A stretch of 6,610 bases of DNA from an uncultured Lachnospiraceae bacterium (GTDB taxonomy: Bacteria > Bacillota > Clostridia > Lachnospirales > Lachnospiraceae). The position numbers were made by a program, and so were the translations under genes. The stretch's first letter is position 1. The number at the start of each line of letters is the position of its first letter. Shown piece after piece: positions 1 through 5,283 of the stretch. The stretch lies in the NCBI GenBank assembly GCA_944376975.1, contig CALWEE010000091.1, forward strand, positions 1 to 6,610, read 5' to 3'. The notes under the pieces are model-generated. The model saw nothing but the letters and a program-made list of their open reading frames with translations, was not told the origin of the DNA and made no database searches.

Positions 1-231
1 AGTGAAGAGGTGAACGTAAAGTATATGCAGGCGTGGGAAGAAAGAGAACTGGACCGGCGGGAAGCCCGGGAAGAAGGTATAAAAGAAGGGTATCGGCGCG
101 CGTTGACGGAACAGATCCGCAAGAAACTGTCCCGGGGCGAGACGGTTGACGCGATCGCCCGGGAACTGGAAGAAGACGAGGCGACGATCGAGGCCTTCAT
201 AAAAGATATGAAAGACCTTCCGGAACGGTAA
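1..231 (+). CDS. Rpn-family recombination-promoting nuclease / putative transposase, C-terminal fragment (5' end outside window)
   Basis: The reading frame is open to the left edge (Ser-Glu-Glu-Val-Asn...), so this is the last 76 codons of a longer gene, not a 73-aa protein started by the GTG at 10. What is visible is a highly charged helical segment (AWEERELDRREAREEGIKEG) followed by LSRGETVDAIARELEEDEATI and a stop. This arrangement of a charged 'REEGxxEG' helix, then a 'LsrGesvd.IA..le.de..I' helix-turn-helix-like end, is typical of the C-terminal tail of Rpn/PDDEXK_2-family proteins in Lachnospiraceae. The PD-(D/E)XK nuclease core would lie upstream, so activity cannot be judged. The gene converges on the pilus operon and shares the hairpin at 241-288 with it. 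The family call rests on the tail alone and is an inference. Confidence 0.6.
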   Translation, partial: SEEVNVKYMQAWEERELDRREAREEGIKEGYRRALTEQIRKKLSRGETVDAIARELEEDEATIEAFIKDMKDLPER

Positions 232-240
232 TAAAGACAA

Positions 241-288
241 AAAAGAGGGTGCCCTCTAAGTCATCAGACTTTTTGGGCATCCTCTTTT
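241..288. terminator. Bidirectional hairpin terminator between convergent genes
   Basis: A 14-bp outer stem pairs 241-254 (aaaagagggtgccc) with 275-288 (gggcatcctctttt). It has one G-U wobble on the + transcript, which becomes an A-C mismatch on the - transcript. A 3+3-nt internal loop follows, then an inner 5-bp stem (258-262 with 267-271) closed by the tetraloop atca. The + transcript leaves the stem with four U. The - transcript leaves it with a run of six U and a further U-rich stretch, so it should work best for the pilus operon ending at 310. It lies 10 nt after the + strand stop and 22 nt beyond the pilT stop. The two-storey shape is larger than a minimal terminator, so it could also be a dispersed element serving as one. 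Confidence 0.8.
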
Positions 289-289
289 G

Positions 290-303
290 TATACGCGCGT
301 ATA
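290..303. repeat. 14-bp perfect palindrome (tatacgcgcgtata)
   Basis: The sequence tatacgcgcgtata equals its own reverse complement over 14 bases. It sits directly after the terminator hairpin and 6 nt from the pilT stop. No spacer is present, so it is a palindromic site, such as a symmetric protein-binding site, and not a stem-loop. No function can be assigned from sequence. Confidence 0.5.
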
Positions 304-309
304 AAAGGG

Positions 310-1365
310 TCAAAGTTTTTTGCCCAGCATTTCCGGGTTGGACGCATAAGTCCGGGCGGTATCTTTGGAAATACGTCCGGAGCGGTACAAAGCCAGAAGG
401 CTGCTGTCCATGGAGATCATATCCGGAGCGGAAGCGCCGTAGAGAATGCCGCTTATCTGGGGGATCTTGTTTTCCCGGATCATATTGCGGATGGCAGGCG
501 TGACCGTCATGATCTCGAAGGCGGGGATCAGGCTGCCGGAGATATCCGGGACAAGCTGCTGGGATACGACCGCCTGAAGGGTCATGGAAAGCTGGATCGT
601 GATCTGCCGCTGCTGATCCGGCGGAAAAACATCGATGATCCGGTCGATGGTATTGGCCGCGCCGATCGTGTGGAGCGTGGAGAAGATCAGATGGCCGGTC
701 TCCGCGGCGGTCATGGCCACCGTCGTGGTCTCCTGATCCCGCATCTCGCCGAGGAGGATCACGTCCGGGCTCTGGCGCAGGGACGCTCTCAAGGCGCTGG
801 CGTAGCTTCCGGTATCAATGTGGATCTCCCGCTGGCTCACGATGGACGCTTTATGGGAGTGGAGATATTCCAGCGGATCCTCCAGGGTGATGATATGTTT
901 TTTCTGAGTGGAAGTGATGGCGTCCACGATGGAGGCAAGGGTCGTGGATTTTGCGCTTCCGGCGGGGCCGGTGACAAGGACCAGGCCTTTGCCGAGCTGT
1001 CCCAGTTTTATGATGCTTTCCGGGATGCCCAAAGTGGCCGGATCCGGGAGCTGGAAATGGATGACGCGGATGACGGCGGCCAAAGAACCTCTTTGCCGGT
1101 AAGTGTTGACCCGGAAACGGGAAACTCCGTTGATGGCAAAGGAAAAGTCGTCATCGCCCTTTTGCTCCAGCCGATCCATGGACCGTTTTCCCGCCAGATC
1201 GTAGATCTGGGTGATCAGGTCCCGGGTGTCGTCGGGCAGAAGCCGGGTTTCATTTTCCCGGCGAAGAACGCCGTCAACGCGGCAGGTCAGCGGAAGGCCG
1301 GCGATGAGAAAAACATCGGAGGCTTTGTCCCCGGCCGCTTTTGTCAGTAAACCAATGATATCCAT
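310..1365 (-). CDS. pilT: PilT-type type IV pilus ATPase with altered Walker A
   Basis: Hexameric secretion ATPase of the PilT branch, a cytoplasmic motor acting at the base of the pilus through the PilC/GspF platform. The 351-aa length is usual for PilT. The N-terminal PAS-like part carries KASDVFLIAGLPL..VDG and FSFAINGVSRFRVNTYRQRG (family: ASDlHL.aG.pp, FRVN.f.QRG). In the core are Walker A GPAGSAKS (133-140), Asp box TLEDPLEY (160-167), Walker B DVILLGEMRD with Glu207 (201-210), His box HLIFSTLHT (225-233), and IDRIIDVFPP..QQ. The PilT hallmark AIRNMIRE (291-298) separates it from PilB/GspE/ComGA. The Gly before the Walker A Lys is Ala138 (gca). The ATG at 1365 is chosen because AGGAGG (1376-1381) precedes it by 10 nt, while an upstream in-frame GTG at 1386 would overlap that site and has no site of its own. 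It is the last gene of the operon, 17 nt after its neighbour. Confidence 0.93.
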   Translation of the reverse strand: MDIIGLLTKAAGDKASDVFLIAGLPLTCRVDGVLRRENETRLLPDDTRDLITQIYDLAGKRSMDRLEQKGDDDFSFAINGVSRFRVNTYRQRGSLAAVIRVIHFQLPDPATLGIPESIIKLGQLGKGLVLVTGPAGSAKSTTLASIVDAITSTQKKHIITLEDPLEYLHSHKASIVSQREIHIDTGSYASALRASLRQSPDVILLGEMRDQETTTVAMTAAETGHLIFSTLHTIGAANTIDRIIDVFPPDQQRQITIQLSMTLQAVVSQQLVPDISGSLIPAFEIMTVTPAIRNMIRENKIPQISGILYGASAPDMISMDSSLLALYRSGRISKDTARTYASNPEMLGKKL

Positions 1366-1375
1366 AGATACGAAA

Positions 1376-1381
1376 CCTCCT
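1376..1381 (-). promoter_or_regulatory. Ribosome binding site that decides the pilT start
   Basis: AGGAGG on the - strand lies 10 nt before the ATG at 1365. It falls inside the coding sequence that would result from the GTG at 1386, so it argues for the shorter product beginning MDIIGLL, which also matches the usual PilT N-terminus (MDI..LL..A). Confidence 0.7.
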
Positions 1382-1382
1382 G

Positions 1383-1859
1383 TCACAATAGGTTCAAAGT
1401 GTTGTCCGCCTGCCAGTCGCGGGTGGATATTTCCTGCCAGCGCGTGATCCGGTAAAAGGGCTGGTCGTCACCGGAAGGCGGCGCGATCTCCAGGGTCACG
1501 CAAAGGGCCCGGTCGCTGCCGTAAGCCACCTGAAAACTTATGGAAGGCGTTTCGGAAGAAAAATCCAGGCTCAGATCATCAAGGCCGGATAAAGCCGACT
1601 CGGCCGCCCGGTACCAGGCTTGCCGGTCCTCCTGCCAGTTATCGAGCAGTATCCGGTCGATATCCGAAAGCGTCTCCTCCGCTTCGTCGCAGGCCTTCCG
1701 ATAGGCCTGGTTGAGGGAAACGATCTTTTCCGCGTAAAGCCTGTCCCGGTTGGTCTGGGAAAGGGACAGGACGGCGAAAACGACCAGGGCCAGGATGATC
1801 AGCACGACCAGGACAAGGGACGTGCCCACGTGGCTGATGGAAAGCTTTTTATTTTTCAT
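1383..1859 (-). CDS. Small single-pass membrane protein of the pilus operon (PilX/GspK-like position)
   Basis: 158 aa: a short basic N-terminus (MKNKKLS), one strong hydrophobic segment at about residues 13-34 (TSLVLVVLIILALVVFAVLS), then a soluble, probably extracytoplasmic domain with a helical first part (about 36-95) and a beta-rich end. The shape is that of a minor pilin. No canonical prepilin site is seen and there is no Glu where +5 would fall, as is known for GspK-type minor pseudopilins, but real homology to GspK/PilX cannot be shown by eye. The ATG overlaps the preceding stop (ATGA at 1856-1859), and GGGAGG (1867-1872) lies 7 nt upstream, so translation is probably coupled to the 150-aa pseudopilin. 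I do not recognise a named family. A role as a pilus component is inferred from shape and context. Confidence 0.8.
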   Translation of the reverse strand: MKNKKLSISHVGTSLVLVVLIILALVVFAVLSLSQTNRDRLYAEKIVSLNQAYRKACDEAEETLSDIDRILLDNWQEDRQAWYRAAESALSGLDDLSLDFSSETPSISFQVAYGSDRALCVTLEIAPPSGDDQPFYRITRWQEISTRDWQADNTLNLL

Positions 1860-2308
1860 GGCGCCGCCTCCCTGTCATTTAATGTATAAGGCACATGATG
1901 CCGGGCGCTGAGGCTGTACAGCGCGTCTGTGCGGTCTGTGTCGGCAACGGTCAGGGAAAGGGTTTCCATATGGTCTTTCCTGTCCCAGGAGAGGGTCATG
2001 ACGTAAGAAGCGGTGGCTTTATCGCACCCGTTCCAGGACAGGTCGTAGTACAGCGCCGCCTGTCCGTCGCCGCCGTCCGTATGAATGCCATATGTATGGG
2101 ACAGGCCGTCAAGCCCGTCGCTTTGAAAAATATTGGCGGCGCTTTCCGCCCGGCTCATGGCGGCGTTTTGAAGCTGCATCTGCCGGCTGTCCATGCGGGA
2201 ACGGGCGAACAGACGCAGACAGACCGCGCTGCACAGAGCGAAAAACAGGATGGCGATCATCAGCTCCATCAGGAACAGGTTCCGATGGGGACGGTTTTTT
2301 TCAGGCAT
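1856..2308 (-). CDS. Type IV pseudopilin-like protein with atypical prepilin motif
   Basis: 150 aa. A basic N-terminus (MPEKNRPHRN) is followed directly by LFLMELMIAILFFALCSAVCLRLF at residues 11-34. This is a prepilin N-methylation-type helix: L-F-L-M-E matches F-T-L-I-E, placing Glu15 at mature +5. The residue before the expected cut is Asn10 instead of the usual Gly, so processing by prepilin peptidase may be inefficient or absent. The rest is a soluble domain rich in short strands (YDLSWNG, SYVMTLSWD), consistent with a minor pilin head. ATG at 2308 has GGGAGGG (2316-2322) 7 nt upstream, lying inside the end of the preceding gene, which stops only 2 nt before this start. The stop overlaps the next gene by 4 nt. 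Pilin family membership is likely; the subtype (GspH/I-like or PilV-like) is unclear. Confidence 0.85.
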   Translation of the reverse strand: MPEKNRPHRNLFLMELMIAILFFALCSAVCLRLFARSRMDSRQMQLQNAAMSRAESAANIFQSDGLDGLSHTYGIHTDGGDGQAALYYDLSWNGCDKATASYVMTLSWDRKDHMETLSLTVADTDRTDALYSLSARHHVPYTLNDREAAP

Positions 2309-2310
2309 CC

Positions 2311-2805
2311 CTAATCCCTCCCTTCCACGCTTTTGGGAGCGGCGAGAAGTTCGTAAGTCTGTCCGTCGTCATCTGTAAGGGTAAAACAGATGGCGTGGCT
2401 GTCGGTTTCCGAGATCCGGAGGGAAACGTCGGAAAGGATCGTCTGGCCGCTTTCAAAAGATACGCTGCTCCCGTCCACCACGGTCAGTTCCTTCAGCTGG
2501 CCGTCCATAAGATAAATATAAGTGGTATAGCCGGTACCGTCCGCCGACTGGCGGAACACGAGAGCCGGAAAGCCGTCAAGATCGGCCGCGCGGACGGCTC
2601 CGTTTTCGTCGTTCTGGCGGATCTTCTGGGACAGATAAGCCAGCGCTGTCCGCGTGTCATAGTTTTCCTCGGTGAGCCGGACCGTGCGTTCATAGCTGTT
2701 TGCCGACACGAGGAGAAGGGTGACGGCGCAGACCGCGAAGACAAAAAAGAGGGCGAAGACAAAAAGCAGTTCGCTCATATGTTGTCCCGATGTTTTAAGT
2801 TTCAT
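2311..2805 (-). CDS. DUF4860-like pilin-like membrane protein
   Basis: 164 aa with an N-terminal segment of type K-T-S-G-Q-H-M-S-E-L-L followed by FVFALFFVFAVCAVTLLLV (about residues 13-33), then ANSYERTV, ENYDTRTALAYLSQKIRQND and a beta-rich domain (ALVFRQS, YTTYIYLMDGQLKELTV). The 'H..ELLFV.ALF.VFA' opening and 'EENYD.RTAL.Y...KIRQND' match my memory of DUF4860 proteins of Clostridia, which occur in pilus-type gene sets. Gly7 would be -1 and Glu12 would be +5, exactly the spacing of a type IV prepilin although the residues between are not FTLI. The C-terminal half resembles PilW/GspJ-sized minor pilins. ATG at 2805 follows an AAAAGGAGG site by 5 nt. It lies 22 nt after the 111-aa gene and 2 nt before the pseudopilin gene. 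The family name is from recall. Confidence 0.85.
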   Translation of the reverse strand: MKLKTSGQHMSELLFVFALFFVFAVCAVTLLLVSANSYERTVRLTEENYDTRTALAYLSQKIRQNDENGAVRAADLDGFPALVFRQSADGTGYTTYIYLMDGQLKELTVVDGSSVSFESGQTILSDVSLRISETDSHAICFTLTDDDGQTYELLAAPKSVEGRD

Positions 2806-2827
2806 GTCTTCCTCCTTTTACGCCGCG

Positions 2828-3163
2828 TCACGCGTCCGGATCCCGGACGATGACGGTCACGTCAGGCGTCATATTGGATCCCATTGGCTGATAGTCGACG
2901 AAAAAACGGTCCTCATCATAGGAGATGTTGTAATGTTCCTTCAGATAGTCCAGGCTTTCCGGATAAGCGCCCTCGACACAATAGCAGTGGATGATGCTCT
3001 GCCACAGGCCGGTCTGAAGGGCCTGGGCCTGTTCCGCGTCTGTCCGTCCGGACAGAAGGGACGTTCCCGCGTATACGAGCGCCAGCAGGATAACGCTGAA
3101 GATGACGATGCCGAAGACGCGGCCGGGAAGCCGGGTCCGGCGTTCGGGTATGAATCGACGCAA
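2828..3163 (-). CDS. Small pilin-like protein with conserved EGAYPxSLxYL motif (TTG start)
   Basis: 111 aa: a strongly basic N-terminus (MRRFIPERRTRLPGR), a membrane segment at about 18-38 (GIVIFSVILLALVYAGTSLL), then a short soluble domain with an Ala/Gln helix and HCYCVEGAYPESLDYL (59-74) followed by Tyr-Asp-Glu-Asp and YQPMGSNMTPDVTVI. The 'C...EG.YP.SLDYL..HY.i.YDED' pattern is recurrent in short proteins encoded beside GspF in Clostridia, and the YP-x-SL turn resembles the early domain of GspG-like pilins. No clear prepilin cleavage site or +5 Glu is visible. The TTG start at 3163 is supported by a G-rich site (3171-3175) 7 nt upstream; no ATG competes. It begins 15 nt after the platform gene. 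A structural or minor pilin role is inferred. Confidence 0.8.
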   Translation of the reverse strand: MRRFIPERRTRLPGRVFGIVIFSVILLALVYAGTSLLSGRTDAEQAQALQTGLWQSIIHCYCVEGAYPESLDYLKEHYNISYDEDRFFVDYQPMGSNMTPDVTVIVRDPDA

Positions 3164-3178
3164 TGAAAAGCCCCCTTT

Positions 3179-4231
3179 TTAAAAGCCGGATAAGATGCCG
3201 ATCAGCGGAAGCATGACCGAAAGCAGGAGGATCCCCACGATGACCGACAAGATGGCCACCAGCGTGGGCTCCAGTATGGAAATGTTCCGGGCGATGGAAG
3301 CGTCCACCTCATCTTCGTAACGGTGGGAAATGTCTGTCAGTATCTTTTCGGTGGAACCGGTATGGAAACCGATGGCCAGCATACGGGCGTATATACCGCC
3401 GAAAATGCCGGACTGGGACAAGGCTTTGGGAAGTTCTTCGCCGTTTCGCGTCATTTCCCGGCATGAGCGGATCTTTTCCTGAAAATCCCGGTCGTCGATA
3501 AGGCCGGAAGCCATCTCGAAGCTTTGGTCCACGTCAAGCCCGCTGCTCAATGTCAGGGCCATGGCGCTGGCGAAACGGCAGGCGGACGTTTTATAACGGA
3601 AATTCCGGAACAGACCGAGACGGGAAGCTGCCCGGGCGGCAGCCAAACGTCCTTTTTTTGTGTAAAATACAAGGATGAACAGAAGCGCCGCCGCGGCGAA
3701 AAGGATCACGCAGGCTGTGGAATACCGGTTCAGCGCGATGCCGAAATCCACGACGCTCCTGGAAAATCCGGTCATTTCCTGGCCAAGCTGTTCAAATACC
3801 TGGCGGAAGATGGGGAGGACCTTGATGATGAGGATAAAAATAACGGCGATCATCATCAGGATCATGGCGAAGGGATAAAGGACCGCGTTTTTCAAAGATG
3901 CCGCGATGCCGGCCTCCCGGTCATAATGGGACCGGAGTCCGTCCATGACTTCGTCCAGACGGCCGGCCTGTTCCCCGATATGGGTCATACGCAGCATATA
4001 GTCGGGGAAAATGCCGGCAGCCCGGAAAGCCTCGTAAAGGCTGGCGGACTGAAGGTATTCCTCCTCCATGGCTTTCAGAAGTTTTTTCTCCTCAGGGGAA
4101 GAAGATTCCTCGGACATGACGGAAAGCCCTTCCAGAGGCGAGATGCCGGATGAAAGGATCAGGGCCATCTGCCCGCAGAAAGAAGACAGTTCCGGATTGG
4201 AAAGCGGACGCGCCGCCGGATGTTCTTTCAT
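3179..4231 (-). CDS. Type II secretion/type IV pilus platform protein, PilC/GspF family
   Basis: Inner-membrane platform protein that contacts the motor ATPase and the growing pilus base. The 350-aa product has two T2SSF repeats: residues about 14-138 (FCGQMALILSSGISPLEGL, SLYEAF, GEQAGRLDEVM) and about 217-340 (FASAMALTLSSGLDVDQSFE, GFHTGSTEKIL, EPTLVAILSVIVGILLLSVMLP). Hydrophobic segments fall near 116-140, 173-190 and 322-346, the family's three-helix topology. In the second repeat the usual GE..G reads GF..G. It is shorter than proteobacterial PilC (about 400 aa) and close to ComGB of Gram-positive bacteria. The ATG at 4231 is chosen over an in-frame TTG at 4261 because AAGGAG (4239-4244) precedes it by 7 nt, and the TTG would overlap the previous stop. 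It lies 26 nt after the lipoprotein gene. Confidence 0.93.
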   Translation of the reverse strand: MKEHPAARPLSNPELSSFCGQMALILSSGISPLEGLSVMSEESSSPEEKKLLKAMEEEYLQSASLYEAFRAAGIFPDYMLRMTHIGEQAGRLDEVMDGLRSHYDREAGIAASLKNAVLYPFAMILMMIAVIFILIIKVLPIFRQVFEQLGQEMTGFSRSVVDFGIALNRYSTACVILFAAAALLFILVFYTKKGRLAAARAASRLGLFRNFRYKTSACRFASAMALTLSSGLDVDQSFEMASGLIDDRDFQEKIRSCREMTRNGEELPKALSQSGIFGGIYARMLAIGFHTGSTEKILTDISHRYEDEVDASIARNISILEPTLVAILSVIVGILLLSVMLPLIGILSGF

Positions 4232-4238
4232 ATGCACA

Positions 4239-4244
4239 CTCCTT
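4239..4244 (-). promoter_or_regulatory. Ribosome binding site that decides the platform-protein start
   Basis: AAGGAG on the - strand, 7 nt before the ATG at 4231. The alternative TTG at 4261 lies upstream of this site and would add ten residues (TIQQKRSVH...) not needed by the family. Confidence 0.65.
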
Positions 4245-4257
4245 TTTTGCTGGATCG

Positions 4258-5232
4258 TCAATACGTATATTTTACCGTGTAATGGCTGCCTTCGCCCACA
4301 TATTCCCGGACGTTTTCGGCGCTGTTGTTGGCCGCCAGGGTGGGATCCATGAGGGACCAGGACTTGCCGTCAAACTGGATCACGTTGTCGATCCAGCCGA
4401 TCTCGTCGACGTACGTGCTGATCCAGGCGTGGTACAGGTCGTCCGAGTAGCCCACTTCCAGCCGGGTAGGTATCCGCTGGGAGCGGAGCATGGCGGTCAT
4501 CAAAGCCGCGTAATCAAAACAGATCCCCTTGCCCGAATCCAAAGTGGCGTCCACGTCCGGCAGATAACCGTAGGAAACGTTTTCGGCCAGCCGGGTATCG
4601 TAAGTGATGTGGGTGATCACATAGTTATAGACTGCCGCGACCACGTCCAGGTCGTCGTCGGCTCCCTGGGCCAGATCTTCGGCCAGCTCCACCGCCTCGC
4701 TGTCTGCCGTGAACGCGACATACTGGTTGGGATAAAGATAAGGCTTAAACGGATCCACGCCGGATACGTCGATGGACTGGGAAAAAACGGCGGCATAACT
4801 GTCGCCTTTGATGTTTTCATAAACTGTCATCTGGTATGTCCCGTCTTCGCCGGTCAGCGGGAAAGCCTCGTAATCGCCGCCCCGGAGCAGATAGGTATAG
4901 GTGACGGCAGCGGGCGTGACGATGAGAAGCTTGCCCTTCTTGTTCGTGCCGCTGTAGCGGACCATGACATACCCTTCTTCCGTGTTGGACGCGTCGATGG
5001 ATACGGTATCCGACGCGTAGACCGTGTCGCCGGAAGCTTTGGGCGCGAGCACGTCGGGCGTATTGTCCCGGGCCGGTTTCGTCTCGCCGGGATCGTCCGG
5101 GGACGTTTCCTTCCGCGCCGTTTCGTCATGGGCGGCGTTGGCGTCCGGATCTTTGCCGGAAGAACAGCCGGAGAAAAACAGGCTTATCGCGAAAGTCAGA
5201 CCAAGGATGTAAAAGATAAGCCGTCTGCTCAT
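4258..5232 (-). CDS. Transglutaminase-fold surface lipoprotein of the pilus operon
   Basis: 324 aa. A lipoprotein signal peptide ends in the lipobox FFSGC, with Cys23 the predicted lipidated residue, so the protein should be anchored on the outer face of the membrane. A polar Asp/Glu/Lys/Pro-rich tether follows (about 25-65), then a beta-rich region (about 68-160), then a transglutaminase-like core (about 175-305) with a complete triad: Cys238 in GKGICFDYA, His268 in LYHAWIS and Asp296 in SLMDPT. The family includes protein crosslinkers and papain-fold proteases; the substrate is not evident. The first ATG (5238) is only 2 nt from AGGAGG (5241-5246); the ATG at 5232 has an 8-nt spacer and is preferred. 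It lies between the regulator (51 nt) and the platform gene (26 nt), suggesting action on the pilus or its surface surroundings. That last point is inference. Confidence 0.88.
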   Translation of the reverse strand: MSRRLIFYILGLTFAISLFFSGCSSGKDPDANAAHDETARKETSPDDPGETKPARDNTPDVLAPKASGDTVYASDTVSIDASNTEEGYVMVRYSGTNKKGKLLIVTPAAVTYTYLLRGGDYEAFPLTGEDGTYQMTVYENIKGDSYAAVFSQSIDVSGVDPFKPYLYPNQYVAFTADSEAVELAEDLAQGADDDLDVVAAVYNYVITHITYDTRLAENVSYGYLPDVDATLDSGKGICFDYAALMTAMLRSQRIPTRLEVGYSDDLYHAWISTYVDEIGWIDNVIQFDGKSWSLMDPTLAANNSAENVREYVGEGSHYTVKYTY

Positions 5233-5240
5233 GATCATAT

Positions 5241-5246
5241 CCTCCT
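5241..5246 (-). promoter_or_regulatory. Ribosome binding site that decides the lipoprotein start
   Basis: AGGAGG on the - strand. It stands 8 nt before the ATG at 5232 and only 2 nt before the ATG at 5238, so initiation should occur at 5232, removing two residues (Met-Ile) from the longest frame. Confidence 0.6.
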
Positions 5247-5283
5247 GTCTTTGATGATATGCAGGCTTATTCCCGACAGATGA

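Noticed and set aside
10..231. A complete 73-aa protein starting at the GTG at 10
   Set aside because: The frame is open through the left edge and the sequence looks like the tail of a longer Rpn-family protein, so it is treated as a 5'-truncated gene.
670..1350. A 226-codon open frame on the + strand across pilT
   Set aside because: The - strand frame carries every PilT motif. The + strand product is a Gly/Asp-rich composition artefact with no domain.
3524..4153. A 209-codon open frame on the + strand across the GspF-type gene
   Set aside because: It is antisense to two recognisable T2SSF repeats and has no family resemblance of its own.
4150..5283. A 377-codon open frame on the + strand across the lipoprotein gene
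   Set aside because: It is antisense to a gene with a lipobox, a catalytic triad and a good ribosome binding site. Its translation matches no family I recognise. Long antisense frames are expected in sequence of this G+C content.
5233..5283. Possible internal promoter in the 51-nt gap before the lipoprotein (tgcatatcat resembling an extended -10)
   Set aside because: The TG spacing is off by one, and no -35-like hexamer stands at 16-18 nt.
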